NCBI GenBank assembly: GCA_963849635.1
Contig: CAWKIA010000002.1
Coordinates: 1 to 64,000, forward strand
DNA from: CAVRUD01 sp963849635
GTDB taxonomy: Bacteria > Chloroflexota > Chloroflexia > Thermomicrobiales > UBA6265
Reading direction: 5' to 3'
DNA: 64,000 bases
Below, piece by piece: positions 34,031-42,099 of this stretch. Position numbers and translations under genes: made by a program. A model generated the notes under the pieces. The model saw only the letters and a list, made by a program, of their open reading frames with translations, did not search any database and was not told the DNA's origin. Each line of letters starts with the position of its first letter. Position 1 is the stretch's first letter.

Positions 34031-37000
34031 ATGGTCGAGCCATCCCCTGTGTGCGAATCGTCAGGTATCTTGAAGGCCATGCTCCTTGGCCGGAGTGAGA
34101 TCGCCGTCGGAGATCGGGTTGTTGGTGCGGAGGACTGGCCGGGCCGATTGCCGCGCACGCTCCTCCTCTTGCTGCTGGTAACGCCGGGCTACCGATTGCC
34201 GCGCGATCAGGTGCTTGACCGGCTCTGGCCGGAAGCCGCCCCGGAAGCCGCCCTCAACTCACTCTATAAGACACTCCACGCGTTACGCCGTGTTCTTGAG
34301 CCTGACTTGGCGCGGGGGAATCGTTCCGCGTACATCGCCGTCGGCGGCGACGGGGTCGGGCTGGTCGATCCGGCCAGGATCTGGGTCGATGCCCACGCGT
34401 TTGCCTCCGCGGTCGCCAGCGCCGCGCCACTTGCCGAGCCTGAGCGACGGGCAGCGCTTCGAGCAGCGCTGGATCTCTACGCCGGCGATCTGCTCGCGGA
34501 CGAGCCCTATCTGGATTGGTTGGTAGCCCGCCGGGAAGGGCTGAGAACCACCCGAGAGCGGGTCGTGCTCGATCTTGCCGTGCTCGACCTTGCCGCCGGC
34601 GAGCCGCTGGCGGCGCTCGGCCCGCTCTTCGACTTGCTCGGAAGCGATCCGACGGTCGAGGAGGCGCACCGGGCGGCGATGCGGGCGTATGCCGCGGCCG
34701 GGCAACGGGAGGCGGCCCTCCGCCAGTTCGAGCGGTGCCGCTCGGCGCTCGAGGCCGATCTTGGAGCAGAGCCGTCGCCGGAGACGATCGCCCTCCGCGA
34801 TGAGATCGCCTCGGCCCAGGTTCGATTGGACGGCACCGACCGAGTCGCGACGAAGCCACGGCCGTTCAATAACCTGCCCGCCCCTCCGACGCCGCTGATC
34901 GGGCGAGACGCCGAGGTCGACGAGATCCAGGCGCTGCTCTGGCGGCCGGACGTGCGCCTGGTCACCCTGACCGGCGCGGGCGGGATCGGCAAGACCCGGC
35001 TGGCGCTGGAGATTGCGGCGGGTGTCGCCGACGATTTCCCAGATGGCGTTGCCTTCGTCTCCTTCGCGGCGCTGCGTGATCCCGACTTGGTCATCCAGGC
35101 GATCGCGCAGACGATGGGGATTCGTGAAGAGGCCGGCCGGTCGATCGAGACGCTCCTTCAGGAGGTCCTCAAGGAGCGCGAGCTCCTGCTGGTCCTCGAC
35201 AACATGGAGCACCTCCTGGATGCCGCTCCCTCGGTGGCGGAGCTGCTTGCGGCGTGCGGTCGGGTCACGGCGCTCGCGACCAGCCGCGAGGCGCTGATGG
35301 TGCGAGCCGAGCACGAGCGCGAACTCCGCCCCCTTGGTCTCCCGAATCTGAAGCGGTTACCTCCGTCTCGGTCGCTTCCTCGATACGGTGCGGTCGCACT
35401 CTTTGAGCAGGCAACACGCGCGGTGCGCGCAGATTTCGCCGTTACCGATGAGAACGCGGAAGCGGTGGCAGAACTCTGTGTACGCCTGGATGGGCTACCA
35501 CTCGCGATCGAACTGGCGGCCGCGCGCGGGCGACGACTATCACCGGCGGCGCTGTTGGATCGGTATTCGCAGCGACTCGATCTCCTGAGCGATGGTCCCC
35601 GGGACTTGCCGGAACGGCAACGCACCCTCCGCAACACGATTGCCTGGTCATACGACCTCTTATCCCATGCAGACCAGAAAGCGTTTCGCTGGCTCGGGGT
35701 TTTTGCCGGAGGCTGTCTCGAAGAGACCGCCGGAGATCTCGGGCTATCCTCAGACACGTTGCGGTCGCTCGCCGACAAGCATCTCGTTCGATTTGAGGAC
35801 GACAGCCGGGTTTTGATGCTTGAGACCGTGCGGGAGTTCGCACAAGAACTGCTCGTGGCGAGCTGCGAGGCCCCGGAGGTTGAAGCTCGCCACACCGAGC
35901 TCTTCCGTGATTTGGCCGAGCAGGGCAGGGTCCATGTGACCGGCCCCGATCAAGTCGCCTGGCTTGAGCGGTTTGATGCCGAATATGAGAACGTTCGCTC
36001 GGTCTTCGAGCGAGCGATCAGGACCGGAGATGCCGAAACGGGCCAGAGGATCGCGTCCGCGATGAAAGATTATTGGCGGATGCGCGGGATCGTCTCCGAA
36101 GGGTGCGACTGGCTGAAACAGGCCCTGGCGCTGGAAGGTGGGTCTCCACAGAGCCGGGCGTCAGCACTGCATGCACTTGGCCAAATGACCGATGAGCGCG
36201 GTGAACGCGATGCGGCCGAGGATCTGCTCAGGGCTGCGCTGTCTGCCTGGCAGGAATTGGATGACGAGCGACAGATGGCGGCGGTCATGAACGATGTCGC
36301 CGGGGTGTTGCGCGATCGGGCGGTGTACGACGAGGCGGTTCGGATCGACGAGGAAGCCTTGGCGATTCACCGTCGATTGGGCAATGCTCGTGGGATCGGC
36401 ATTAGCCTCAATGGACTTGGGATGGATGCGATTATTCGCGGTCACTATGCCCAGGCAGCGGATCTCTTTGAATCGAGTGCCGCGGCAATCGAGCCGACTG
36501 GAGACCTCGATCGGATCGCCCTTGCCCTTGCAAATGCTGCCTCTCTTGCCTACTGGATTGGAGAGAACGCCCGATCTCGCCGGTTGGCGGAGCAGGCGCT
36601 CGCGATCCGGCGCCGGCTGCGAAATCCCCGCCGGATCGGCAATTCCCTTATAAACCTCTCCGCCAACTCCATCCACGAAGGCAACCTGGACGAAGCACTC
36701 GAGTATTTGGACGAGGCCGTGTCCCTGTTGCGCCAAGTCGGCGATCCACGGCTTCTCGGGGCAGCGTTGCACGGAATGGGCTACGTACATCTGCTGCGCA
36801 GAGATTGGGATCGCGCAGCATCGTGCCTGGCAGAGGGATTGGACCTTCTCTGTGACTATGGCAATCCCCACACGCTGATCGACTGTGTTGAAGACGTGGC
36901 CCTGCTAGCCGTCGCACGTGGTGATGTCGTACAGGCGGCCCGTCTCATTGCTGCAATGGAACGGCATCGGGAAGAGATCGAATACCCGGTCGCACCGGTT

Positions 37001-37144
37001 CGCGTGAACGATCGTGATCAGGCCGTCGCCGCAATCCGAGAGAGCTTCGGGCCGGATGGGCTCGCGCTCGTATGGGAGGCAGGGCGCGATCTCGACATTG
37101 GCAAGGCGGTGGCCGAAGCCAAATCCGTTTGCGCTTCAGAATAG
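34031..37144 (+). CDS. BTAD/SARP-type regulator with NB-ARC and TPR domains
   Basis: A 1037-residue regulator of the AfsR/SARP type. It starts with a winged-helix OmpR-like domain (PRTLLLLLLVTPGYRLPRDQ and LDRLWPEAAPEAALNSLYKT), then a bacterial transcriptional activator domain (BTAD, about residues 105-250, ending QFERCRSALEADLG). NB-ARC follows from about 290 (TPLIGRDAEVDE) with Walker A TGAGGIGKTRL, Walker B LLLVLDNMEHLL and GLPLAIELAAARG, then TPR-like helices to the end. There is no LuxR domain. These proteins activate target operons in an ATP- and signal-dependent way. ATG at 34031 follows GAGAGG. The three genes immediately downstream on the same strand (37268-39787) are the obvious candidates for control, by position only. 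Confidence 0.92.
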   Translation: MVEPSPVCESSGILKAMLLGRSEIAVGDRVVGAEDWPGRLPRTLLLLLLVTPGYRLPRDQVLDRLWPEAAPEAALNSLYKTLHALRRVLEPDLARGNRSAYIAVGGDGVGLVDPARIWVDAHAFASAVASAAPLAEPERRAALRAALDLYAGDLLADEPYLDWLVARREGLRTTRERVVLDLAVLDLAAGEPLAALGPLFDLLGSDPTVEEAHRAAMRAYAAAGQREAALRQFERCRSALEADLGAEPSPETIALRDEIASAQVRLDGTDRVATKPRPFNNLPAPPTPLIGRDAEVDEIQALLWRPDVRLVTLTGAGGIGKTRLALEIAAGVADDFPDGVAFVSFAALRDPDLVIQAIAQTMGIREEAGRSIETLLQEVLKERELLLVLDNMEHLLDAAPSVAELLAACGRVTALATSREALMVRAEHERELRPLGLPNLKRLPPSRSLPRYGAVALFEQATRAVRADFAVTDENAEAVAELCVRLDGLPLAIELAAARGRRLSPAALLDRYSQRLDLLSDGPRDLPERQRTLRNTIAWSYDLLSHADQKAFRWLGVFAGGCLEETAGDLGLSSDTLRSLADKHLVRFEDDSRVLMLETVREFAQELLVASCEAPEVEARHTELFRDLAEQGRVHVTGPDQVAWLERFDAEYENVRSVFERAIRTGDAETGQRIASAMKDYWRMRGIVSEGCDWLKQALALEGGSPQSRASALHALGQMTDERGERDAAEDLLRAALSAWQELDDERQMAAVMNDVAGVLRDRAVYDEAVRIDEEALAIHRRLGNARGIGISLNGLGMDAIIRGHYAQAADLFESSAAAIEPTGDLDRIALALANAASLAYWIGENARSRRLAEQALAIRRRLRNPRRIGNSLINLSANSIHEGNLDEALEYLDEAVSLLRQVGDPRLLGAALHGMGYVHLLRRDWDRAASCLAEGLDLLCDYGNPHTLIDCVEDVALLAVARGDVVQAARLIAAMERHREEIEYPVAPVRVNDRDQAVAAIRESFGPDGLALVWEAGRDLDIGKAVAEAKSVCASE

Positions 37145-37267
37145 GGTCCCGCTCCAGTCTCGTCCGACCCATCACGCGAACGAGAGAAGGATTAGAGAAG
37201 GTTCGCTTTGTACAACCGTGGACATGAGGTCGCCGATGGGCGACCGGCTACCCGCGGAGGATGTACG

Positions 37268-38251
37268 ATGCGCCGGATCCTTCTTTTTGGTTCGATCGTC
37301 GCCCTGGTTCTCGTGGTGAATCTCGTCGGTAATGGACGTGGATCGAGGACGCTGGCCCAGGAATCCACTCCTGCCACGGCGTGTGTCGCGCCCGATTTGC
37401 CGCCGGCCACTCCGGTGCCGGTGGAGGACGGCACGGAGCACGACCACGAGGCCACCCCTGAGGCCCAAGCGGAAACCGAAGACGCAGGTCCGATGAGCCT
37501 GGCGACCCCGGAAGGCGAGGCGCCCGCGGACGAGGCGACCGCCGCCGCGACAATCGCCGGCGTGGAAAACCTGATCGCGTGCATCAACACGGGCGACTAC
37601 GTTGGGCTCACCGCTTTGATGACCGAGTCCTTCATCCACACCGTCCTCGGCGTACCAAGCTCCGCCGACGTGCCCGCGACGTTTGACGGCGCGGTGCCGC
37701 TCGAGGTCGTCAGCCTCGACAACGTCCTGACGTACGAGGATGGCTCATCCAGCGTCGACATCGTCTATACCGGGCTCTTCAACGGACCGGGCGGCATTTC
37801 GGCCGAGCGCTGGTTCATCGTCGAGGATGGTGGCTACCTCAAGATCAACTTCCTCGCCCCTATCGCAATGCCCGACGGCGCCCTGCCTGAGGCGATTGTC
37901 GTCGATGTCACGATGGTCGATTACGCCTTCGCGCTCGGTCAGTCGACGCTGCCGGCCAACACCCCGATCATTTTCCGTTTGGCCAACACGAGTGCCGGTG
38001 GAGAAGGGCACGTGGCAGTGCTGGTCACCTATCCGGAAGGCACGACGCCCGAGACCCTGATCTCGGGCGAGTCGGACGTCGAGGCCTCCACCGCGTTCCT
38101 CGCCGAGGTCTATCTTGATCCCGGCCAGACCGGTGACATGGCGGTCACCGGCCTTGAGGCAGGAACGTACTTCCTGGTGTGCTACGTCGCGACGCCCGAC
38201 GGCACGCCCCACCACGACCTGGGCATGGTTGCACAGGTCACTGTCGAATAG
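37268..38251 (+). CDS. Exported NTF2-cupredoxin protein, paralogue A
   Basis: A 327-residue exported protein. It has a signal peptide (LLFGSIVALVLVVNLVG), then a conserved segment CVAPDLPPATP, an acidic Glu/Ala/Pro-rich linker, an NTF2-like domain (about residues 100-210, GVENLIACINTGDYVGLTALM) and a C-terminal cupredoxin-like domain (about 215-327). The last contains VDYAFAL, GHVAVLV and CYVATPDGTPHHDLGM, which give a His, a Cys, a His and a Met in an order compatible with a type 1 copper site. ATG at 37268 follows GGAGG. Paralogue B at 38804 has exactly the same length and domain order. Function unknown; a copper-dependent or ligand-binding role outside the cell is inferred. Confidence 0.75.
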   Translation: MRRILLFGSIVALVLVVNLVGNGRGSRTLAQESTPATACVAPDLPPATPVPVEDGTEHDHEATPEAQAETEDAGPMSLATPEGEAPADEATAAATIAGVENLIACINTGDYVGLTALMTESFIHTVLGVPSSADVPATFDGAVPLEVVSLDNVLTYEDGSSSVDIVYTGLFNGPGGISAERWFIVEDGGYLKINFLAPIAMPDGALPEAIVVDVTMVDYAFALGQSTLPANTPIIFRLANTSAGGEGHVAVLVTYPEGTTPETLISGESDVEASTAFLAEVYLDPGQTGDMAVTGLEAGTYFLVCYVATPDGTPHHDLGMVAQVTVE

Positions 38252-38310
38252 CGAAGACGCGGAGTCGGATGCCGCGTCGCGGGTCTTCCCAGATTGCGGC
38301 GCGGCGTCGT

Positions 38311-38346
38311 TCCGCCGGTGGTGCCGACGTCGGCACCACCGGCGGA
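38311..38346. repeat. 36-bp perfect palindrome
   Basis: TCCGCCGGTGGTGCCGAC (38311-38328) is followed directly by its exact reverse complement (38329-38346), with no spacer. It lies 60 bases after the stop of paralogue A and 23 bases before the small gene at 38369. It could be a terminator stem, a cruciform or a binding site. Confidence 0.85.
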
Positions 38347-38368
38347 GACACTCCCCGGAGGAAGTCGG

Positions 38369-38647
38369 ATGCGGCCACCGAACGTTCGCGGTCCAGCACA
38401 CACCGGTGATGCCGCCGAAGATGGTGCCGGTCGGGGGACCATCTATGACTCGTTCGTGGTCAAGGTGTGGCGTGATACAGGCTCGCCGGACCTCCGCCGG
38501 GCGGAGGTCCAGCACCTGCAAACCGAGTTGACGGAGTCGGCCCGCGATGTCGACATGGAGTGGCTGCACCTAACCCTGTTCTCCTTTCTCGGTATTTCGG
38601 CCGGATCCGGCCCACGTGATCATCCCGATAGTCGGTCCGGCGGCTAA
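38369..38647 (+). CDS. Small hypothetical protein between the NTF2-cupredoxin paralogues
   Basis: A 92-residue protein that I do not recognise. The ATG has an excellent ribosome-binding site, GGAGGA at 38357-38362 with six bases of spacing, which is the main reason to call it. The centre (YDSFVVKVWRDTGSPDLRRA, then EVQHLQTE) has the look of a small beta-rich domain followed by a helix (DVDMEWLHLTLFSFLG). The ends are rich in Gly, Pro and Arg and look disordered. There is no signal peptide. It lies in the middle of the paralogue pair on the same strand and may be co-transcribed, though the palindrome at 38311 intervenes. Confidence 0.5.
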   Translation: MRPPNVRGPAHTGDAAEDGAGRGTIYDSFVVKVWRDTGSPDLRRAEVQHLQTELTESARDVDMEWLHLTLFSFLGISAGSGPRDHPDSRSGG

Positions 38648-38803
38648 ACGTCCAAGGTTGGCGAGCGTTTCCCCAACTTTTCGAGGACACGGCATCTGGA
38701 AGCCTGGGAAGAACTCGGGAAGACCATCCGGCTAAACATCCTCCAGACGGTTGCAAGCGGTGACCGTTGTTGAAATCACCAGAGATCTGGAGGACAGATT
38801 TTC

Positions 38804-39787
38804 ATGGCTTTGTGGACTTTGCCGGATACGGTGCGCGCCGCCATCGTCGCCTTCACGGTGGTCACGGGCGCGGCCGGCGCGGTTGCGGTCAACTCGGTAG
38901 ACGCCCAGGATTCGACGCCCGCCGTCGAGTGCGTCGCCCCCGACCTGCCGCCGGGCACCCCGTCGGCGATGCCCGAAGAGGGTGCCCCACCGCCTGCTGC
39001 CGAAAGCACCCCGGAGGCCGAGGCCGAGCACGACATGGCCGCGATGGAGGAGGCCTCCCCGGAGCAGGTCGAGGTCGATGAGGGCACGGCCGCTGAAGCG
39101 GATGCCACGACCACGGTGACCGCCGCGGTCGAGAATTTTGCGGGCTGCGTCACGGCGGGCGACGCCGAGGGCGTGGCCGCGCTGGTGACCACCAACTACC
39201 TCGTCGCCCAGACGGGCAGCGAGAATCCGTACGATCTGGTCGCGAACTTCCAGTTTGCTCCGGTGACCATCGAGGCGATCAGTGATGTGCGGACCCATGA
39301 GGATGGCCGCGTTAGCGTTGATGTGCTTTACGGCGGGTTTTTCACTCCGTCGGCGCTGCTGCACGAGCGTTGGTACTTTGTCGATGACGCGGGAACCCTC
39401 AAGCTCGATGAGGCCGCTGGCCTCCTCTACCCCGCCGACGTGGTTGCGCAGGCCGAACTGCGGGACTACGAATTTGCGCTGAGCCAGACCAGCTTCCCGG
39501 CCGGCCAGTCGATCGCCTTCGAGCTGACCAACGCCGGCACCGAGCCGCACGAGATGGTGATCGCCCAGCTTCCCGAGGGCGCAACCATCGAGCAGGCCTT
39601 CAACGGCGAGATTCCATTCGAGTCAATCAACTTCGTCGGTGTTGGCTTCGCTGACCCCGGCCAGACGGGCTACCTGGCCGTGACCGGCCTGGAGCCCGGC
39701 GCCTACACTCTCGTCTGCTTCATCCCCTCGGCGGACGGCACCCCTCACTTCGTCAAGGGGATGGTGAGCGAGTTCGTCGTCGAGTAA
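38804..39787 (+). CDS. Exported NTF2-cupredoxin protein, paralogue B
   Basis: A 327-residue protein, the same length as paralogue A at 37268. It has a hydrophobic N-terminal signal (AAIVAFTVVTGAAGAVAV), the shared segment CVAPDLPPGTP, an acidic linker, an NTF2-like domain (AAVENFAGCVTAGDAEGVAA, HERWYFVDDAGTLKLDE) and a cupredoxin-like C-terminal domain. The last begins LRDYEFALSQTSFPAGQ and includes EPHEMVIAQLPEG and CFIPSADGTPHFVKGM, again offering His, Cys, His and Met. The SGDPGQTGY-like step is ADPGQTGYLAVTGLEPGAYT, also conserved in A (LDPGQTGDMAVTGLEAGTY). A strong terminator follows at 39820. Confidence 0.75.
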   Translation: MALWTLPDTVRAAIVAFTVVTGAAGAVAVNSVDAQDSTPAVECVAPDLPPGTPSAMPEEGAPPPAAESTPEAEAEHDMAAMEEASPEQVEVDEGTAAEADATTTVTAAVENFAGCVTAGDAEGVAALVTTNYLVAQTGSENPYDLVANFQFAPVTIEAISDVRTHEDGRVSVDVLYGGFFTPSALLHERWYFVDDAGTLKLDEAAGLLYPADVVAQAELRDYEFALSQTSFPAGQSIAFELTNAGTEPHEMVIAQLPEGATIEQAFNGEIPFESINFVGVGFADPGQTGYLAVTGLEPGAYTLVCFIPSADGTPHFVKGMVSEFVVE

Positions 39788-39819
39788 TTCCGTCACGGTT
39801 CAACTCAGCATCGTTTTGG

Positions 39820-39852
39820 ACCGCCGCGCCCGGAAACCCCGGGCGCGGCGGT
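39820..39852 (+). terminator. Terminator hairpin after NTF2-cupredoxin paralogue B
   Basis: ACCGCCGCGCCCGG (39820-39833) pairs perfectly with CCGGGCGCGGCGGT (39839-39852) across a 5-base loop. The tract after it (GCTCTGTTCTG) is only moderately T-rich. Confidence 0.7.
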
Positions 39853-40187
39853 GCTCTGTTCTGCAGGCACCTCATTGATGAAGGGCGAGTTGCGAGAGGT
39901 TGGGCGTCGGTCGCGCCGCCCGGGGCTCACGGCGTGACCTTTACCCACATCCCCAGAACGGCGCGGTTTTCCGGGGATTATTGACAACCTGGATGGTGTC
40001 GACCGTTGCAGCGATTTCCCCCAGTTTCCGCCACGTTGTTCAAACGACTTTCCGTGGCCATCGAGATGTGGGTAAAGCTCACGGCTGACGGCCCGGGCGA
40101 CGAGCAGACGGCGTCAAGGTTTCCGCAACGCGCTCTAATGCGCGCCGATTCGGTCATGTCCGGATCCTCCAGCTTGCCGGCACGCCG
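39853..40187. other. Convergent intergenic region with spaced inverted repeat
   Basis: No gene is supported. CTTTACCCACATC (39939-39951) and GATGTGGGTAAAG (40065-40077) form a perfect 13-base inverted repeat 113 bases apart. The enclosed segment is AT-richer than its surroundings (GGGGATTATTGACAACCTGG). It may be a small non-autonomous element or the remnant of one. Confidence 0.45.
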
Positions 40188-41105
40188 TCACAGTCCCGGC
40201 GTGCTCGCGACCAGTCCCCGGATCATCAAGCGACGCAGGCCGATGAAGAGCAGCAGAACGGGGAGAACGTAGAGCACGCCTAATGCGGCGGCCTGGTGAG
40301 AATCACTGGCCGTCTCGGCGGCATAGAAGAACTTGAATGGGAGCGTCTCCCGACCGGACTCGGTGATGAGCAGGACGACCAACAATATCTCCGACCATGC
40401 GTTCGCAAACGCAAACCCGGCCACAACGGCGATCCCGGGGAGGGTCGCGGGCAAGACCATGTCGAACCAGGCGCGAAGCTTCGAGGCCCCGTCGGTCCAG
40501 GCCGCCTCCTCCATCGACCGGGGCACGGCGTCGGTAAAGCCCTTCATCAACCAGACCAGCAGCGGCAGCGACATCGCCGCGTGCGTCAGGATCAACCCCT
40601 GGTAGGTGTCGCGGAGCTGCAAACGCATTGCCAGGTCGTAGATCGGGACCATCGTGGCCGCAAGTGGGATCGTTTGGAGGAGAAGGACCGCGTAGACCAG
40701 CCACGTCTTGCGGCGGTAGCGCAGCCGGGAAAGACCGTAACCGGCCAGCGCGGCGGTGACGGTCGCCACCACCATCGTTGAGAGCGAGACGATCAGGCTG
40801 TTGCGGAGCGCCGTGCCGGCGTCAAGGTCCGAGAACAGCGCGCGGAAATGGGTAAGGGTGGCCTCCCGGGGCCACGGCAGGGTGCGCGATGGGGCGGCAT
40901 CCAGCGCCTCGGCAACCGTCCAGAGGAACGGCAGCCCGAATGCCATGGTGACGATGAGCAGGGCACCCCGGAGGGCGAGCCAGCCAACCAGGCGCCGGAC
41001 AGTCCGCCGGGCTGGACGGTCCGGCAGCCGGCGCCCCCTGGCTTCGAGCGGCGGGCGGGCGCCCGGGAGACTCCGTGCCTTCCCGACGCTGCGTCCGGCG
41101 TTCAT
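40188..41105 (-). CDS. Sugar ABC transporter permease, MalG-type
   Basis: A 305-residue inner-membrane permease of the carbohydrate-uptake CUT1 class. Six hydrophobic segments are visible after a basic N-terminal tail of about 35 residues. The EAA loop that contacts the ATPase is well conserved (MEEAAWTDGASKLRAWF then VLPATLPGI), and LIVSLSTMVVATVTAALAGYGLSRL is typical of the MalG half. Its ATG overlaps the stop of the partner permease by four bases (41102-41105). It is the last gene of the SBP-permease-permease operon on the minus strand; no ATPase gene is present, so a shared ATPase encoded elsewhere is likely. Confidence 0.93.
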   Translation of the reverse strand: MNAGRSVGKARSLPGARPPLEARGRRLPDRPARRTVRRLVGWLALRGALLIVTMAFGLPFLWTVAEALDAAPSRTLPWPREATLTHFRALFSDLDAGTALRNSLIVSLSTMVVATVTAALAGYGLSRLRYRRKTWLVYAVLLLQTIPLAATMVPIYDLAMRLQLRDTYQGLILTHAAMSLPLLVWLMKGFTDAVPRSMEEAAWTDGASKLRAWFDMVLPATLPGIAVVAGFAFANAWSEILLVVLLITESGRETLPFKFFYAAETASDSHQAAALGVLYVLPVLLLFIGLRRLMIRGLVASTPGL

Positions 41106-41986
41106 TCCTCAACCCTCGCGATCCGCAGGTAGACCGCGGCGAAGAGCAGGTTCAGCGCCAGCATCACCATCGAGATCGCCGAGCCATACCCGATTTCGTA
41201 CGGCCCGAACGCGCGATGATAGGCAAAGAGTGCGATCGTCTCCGTCTGATAGCCCGGATCGCCGTTGGTCATGATCAGAATGAGCAGGAAGCTGCCGGTC
41301 GTCACGATCGTTGTCATCAGGAGAACGATCACCATCAACTGGCTCACGAGGGGCAGCGTGTGGTCGCGGAAGCGGTGCCAGGCGTTGGCACCGTCGATCC
41401 TGGCCGCCTCGTAGATCGAGCCCGGCACGGTCTGGAGCGCGCCGAGGAAGATGACCATCGCGAAGGCCGTCCCCCGCCAGGCGTCGGCAACAATCACCGC
41501 CAGCATCGGGTGATCGGCCAGCATGTCGACGCGGGGCAGCCCGACGGCAGTAAGAAGGTTGTTGAGCGGGCCGTGGCGGTACTCGAAGATCGTCCCCCAG
41601 ATCGCGCCGGCCATCGCGGGCGGGATGATCCAGGCGACGAGGACCGCCGCGTAGGCGAGGGGCGCGAGGCGAGCGCTCTGGGTCTTGGCGTGATCGAGCA
41701 AGAGGGCCAGGGCAAGCCCGAGTCCTGTCTGCCCGATGAGGGCCGAGCCGACAACGAAGACGACCGTGTTTCGCACAAACTTGGGGAAATCGGGGTTGCT
41801 CCACAGCCGCCGGTAGTTATCGAGCCCGATGAATCGGGTATCGGTGGCCCCGATCCCAAGCAGCGCCCGATCCGTCAGGCTCGTCCCGATTGCCCAGACG
41901 GCTGGGACGACAAAGAAGACTGCCAGCAGCAACGCGGCCGGGGTGAGCGTGGCCAGGAGCGGCGCCTCCCGGCGGTACGCTTTCAT
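41102..41986 (-). CDS. Sugar ABC transporter permease, MalF/UgpA-type
   Basis: A 294-residue inner-membrane permease of CUT1 class with six predicted helices (first LLATLTPAALLLAVFFVVPAV). The EAA motif reads YEAARIDGANAWHRFRDHTLP. I chose the ATG at 41986 (MKAYRREAP) because an extension to 42082 would translate the intercistronic hairpin at 42001-42029 and has no ribosome-binding site. It pairs with the permease at 40188, which it overlaps by four bases, to form the heterodimeric channel for the solute delivered by the protein at 42100. Confidence 0.92.
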   Translation of the reverse strand: MKAYRREAPLLATLTPAALLLAVFFVVPAVWAIGTSLTDRALLGIGATDTRFIGLDNYRRLWSNPDFPKFVRNTVVFVVGSALIGQTGLGLALALLLDHAKTQSARLAPLAYAAVLVAWIIPPAMAGAIWGTIFEYRHGPLNNLLTAVGLPRVDMLADHPMLAVIVADAWRGTAFAMVIFLGALQTVPGSIYEAARIDGANAWHRFRDHTLPLVSQLMVIVLLMTTIVTTGSFLLILIMTNGDPGYQTETIALFAYHRAFGPYEIGYGSAISMVMLALNLLFAAVYLRIARVEE

Positions 41987-42000
41987 CCTCGACCTTGGGA

Positions 42001-42029
42001 CGTGGCCGGCCCGATCAGGGCCGGCCACG
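42001..42029 (-). other. Intercistronic hairpin between binding-protein and permease genes
   Basis: CGTGGCCGGCCC (42001-42012) pairs perfectly with GGGCCGGCCACG (42018-42029) around a 5-base loop. Hairpins here are common in ABC operons; they protect the upstream mRNA or cause partial termination, so that the binding protein is made in excess over the permeases. Confidence 0.75.
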
Positions 42030-42099
42030 TCGTGGTGTGGCCAGTGCAGCCAGAGCCGGATTTTGGCGGCGAAGGGGGACATGGCTCACGCTCGCCTGC

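Noticed and set aside
39940..40077. Insertion sequence
   Set aside because: Only a 13-base spaced inverted repeat is present. There is no transposase frame and no target-site duplication that I can identify.
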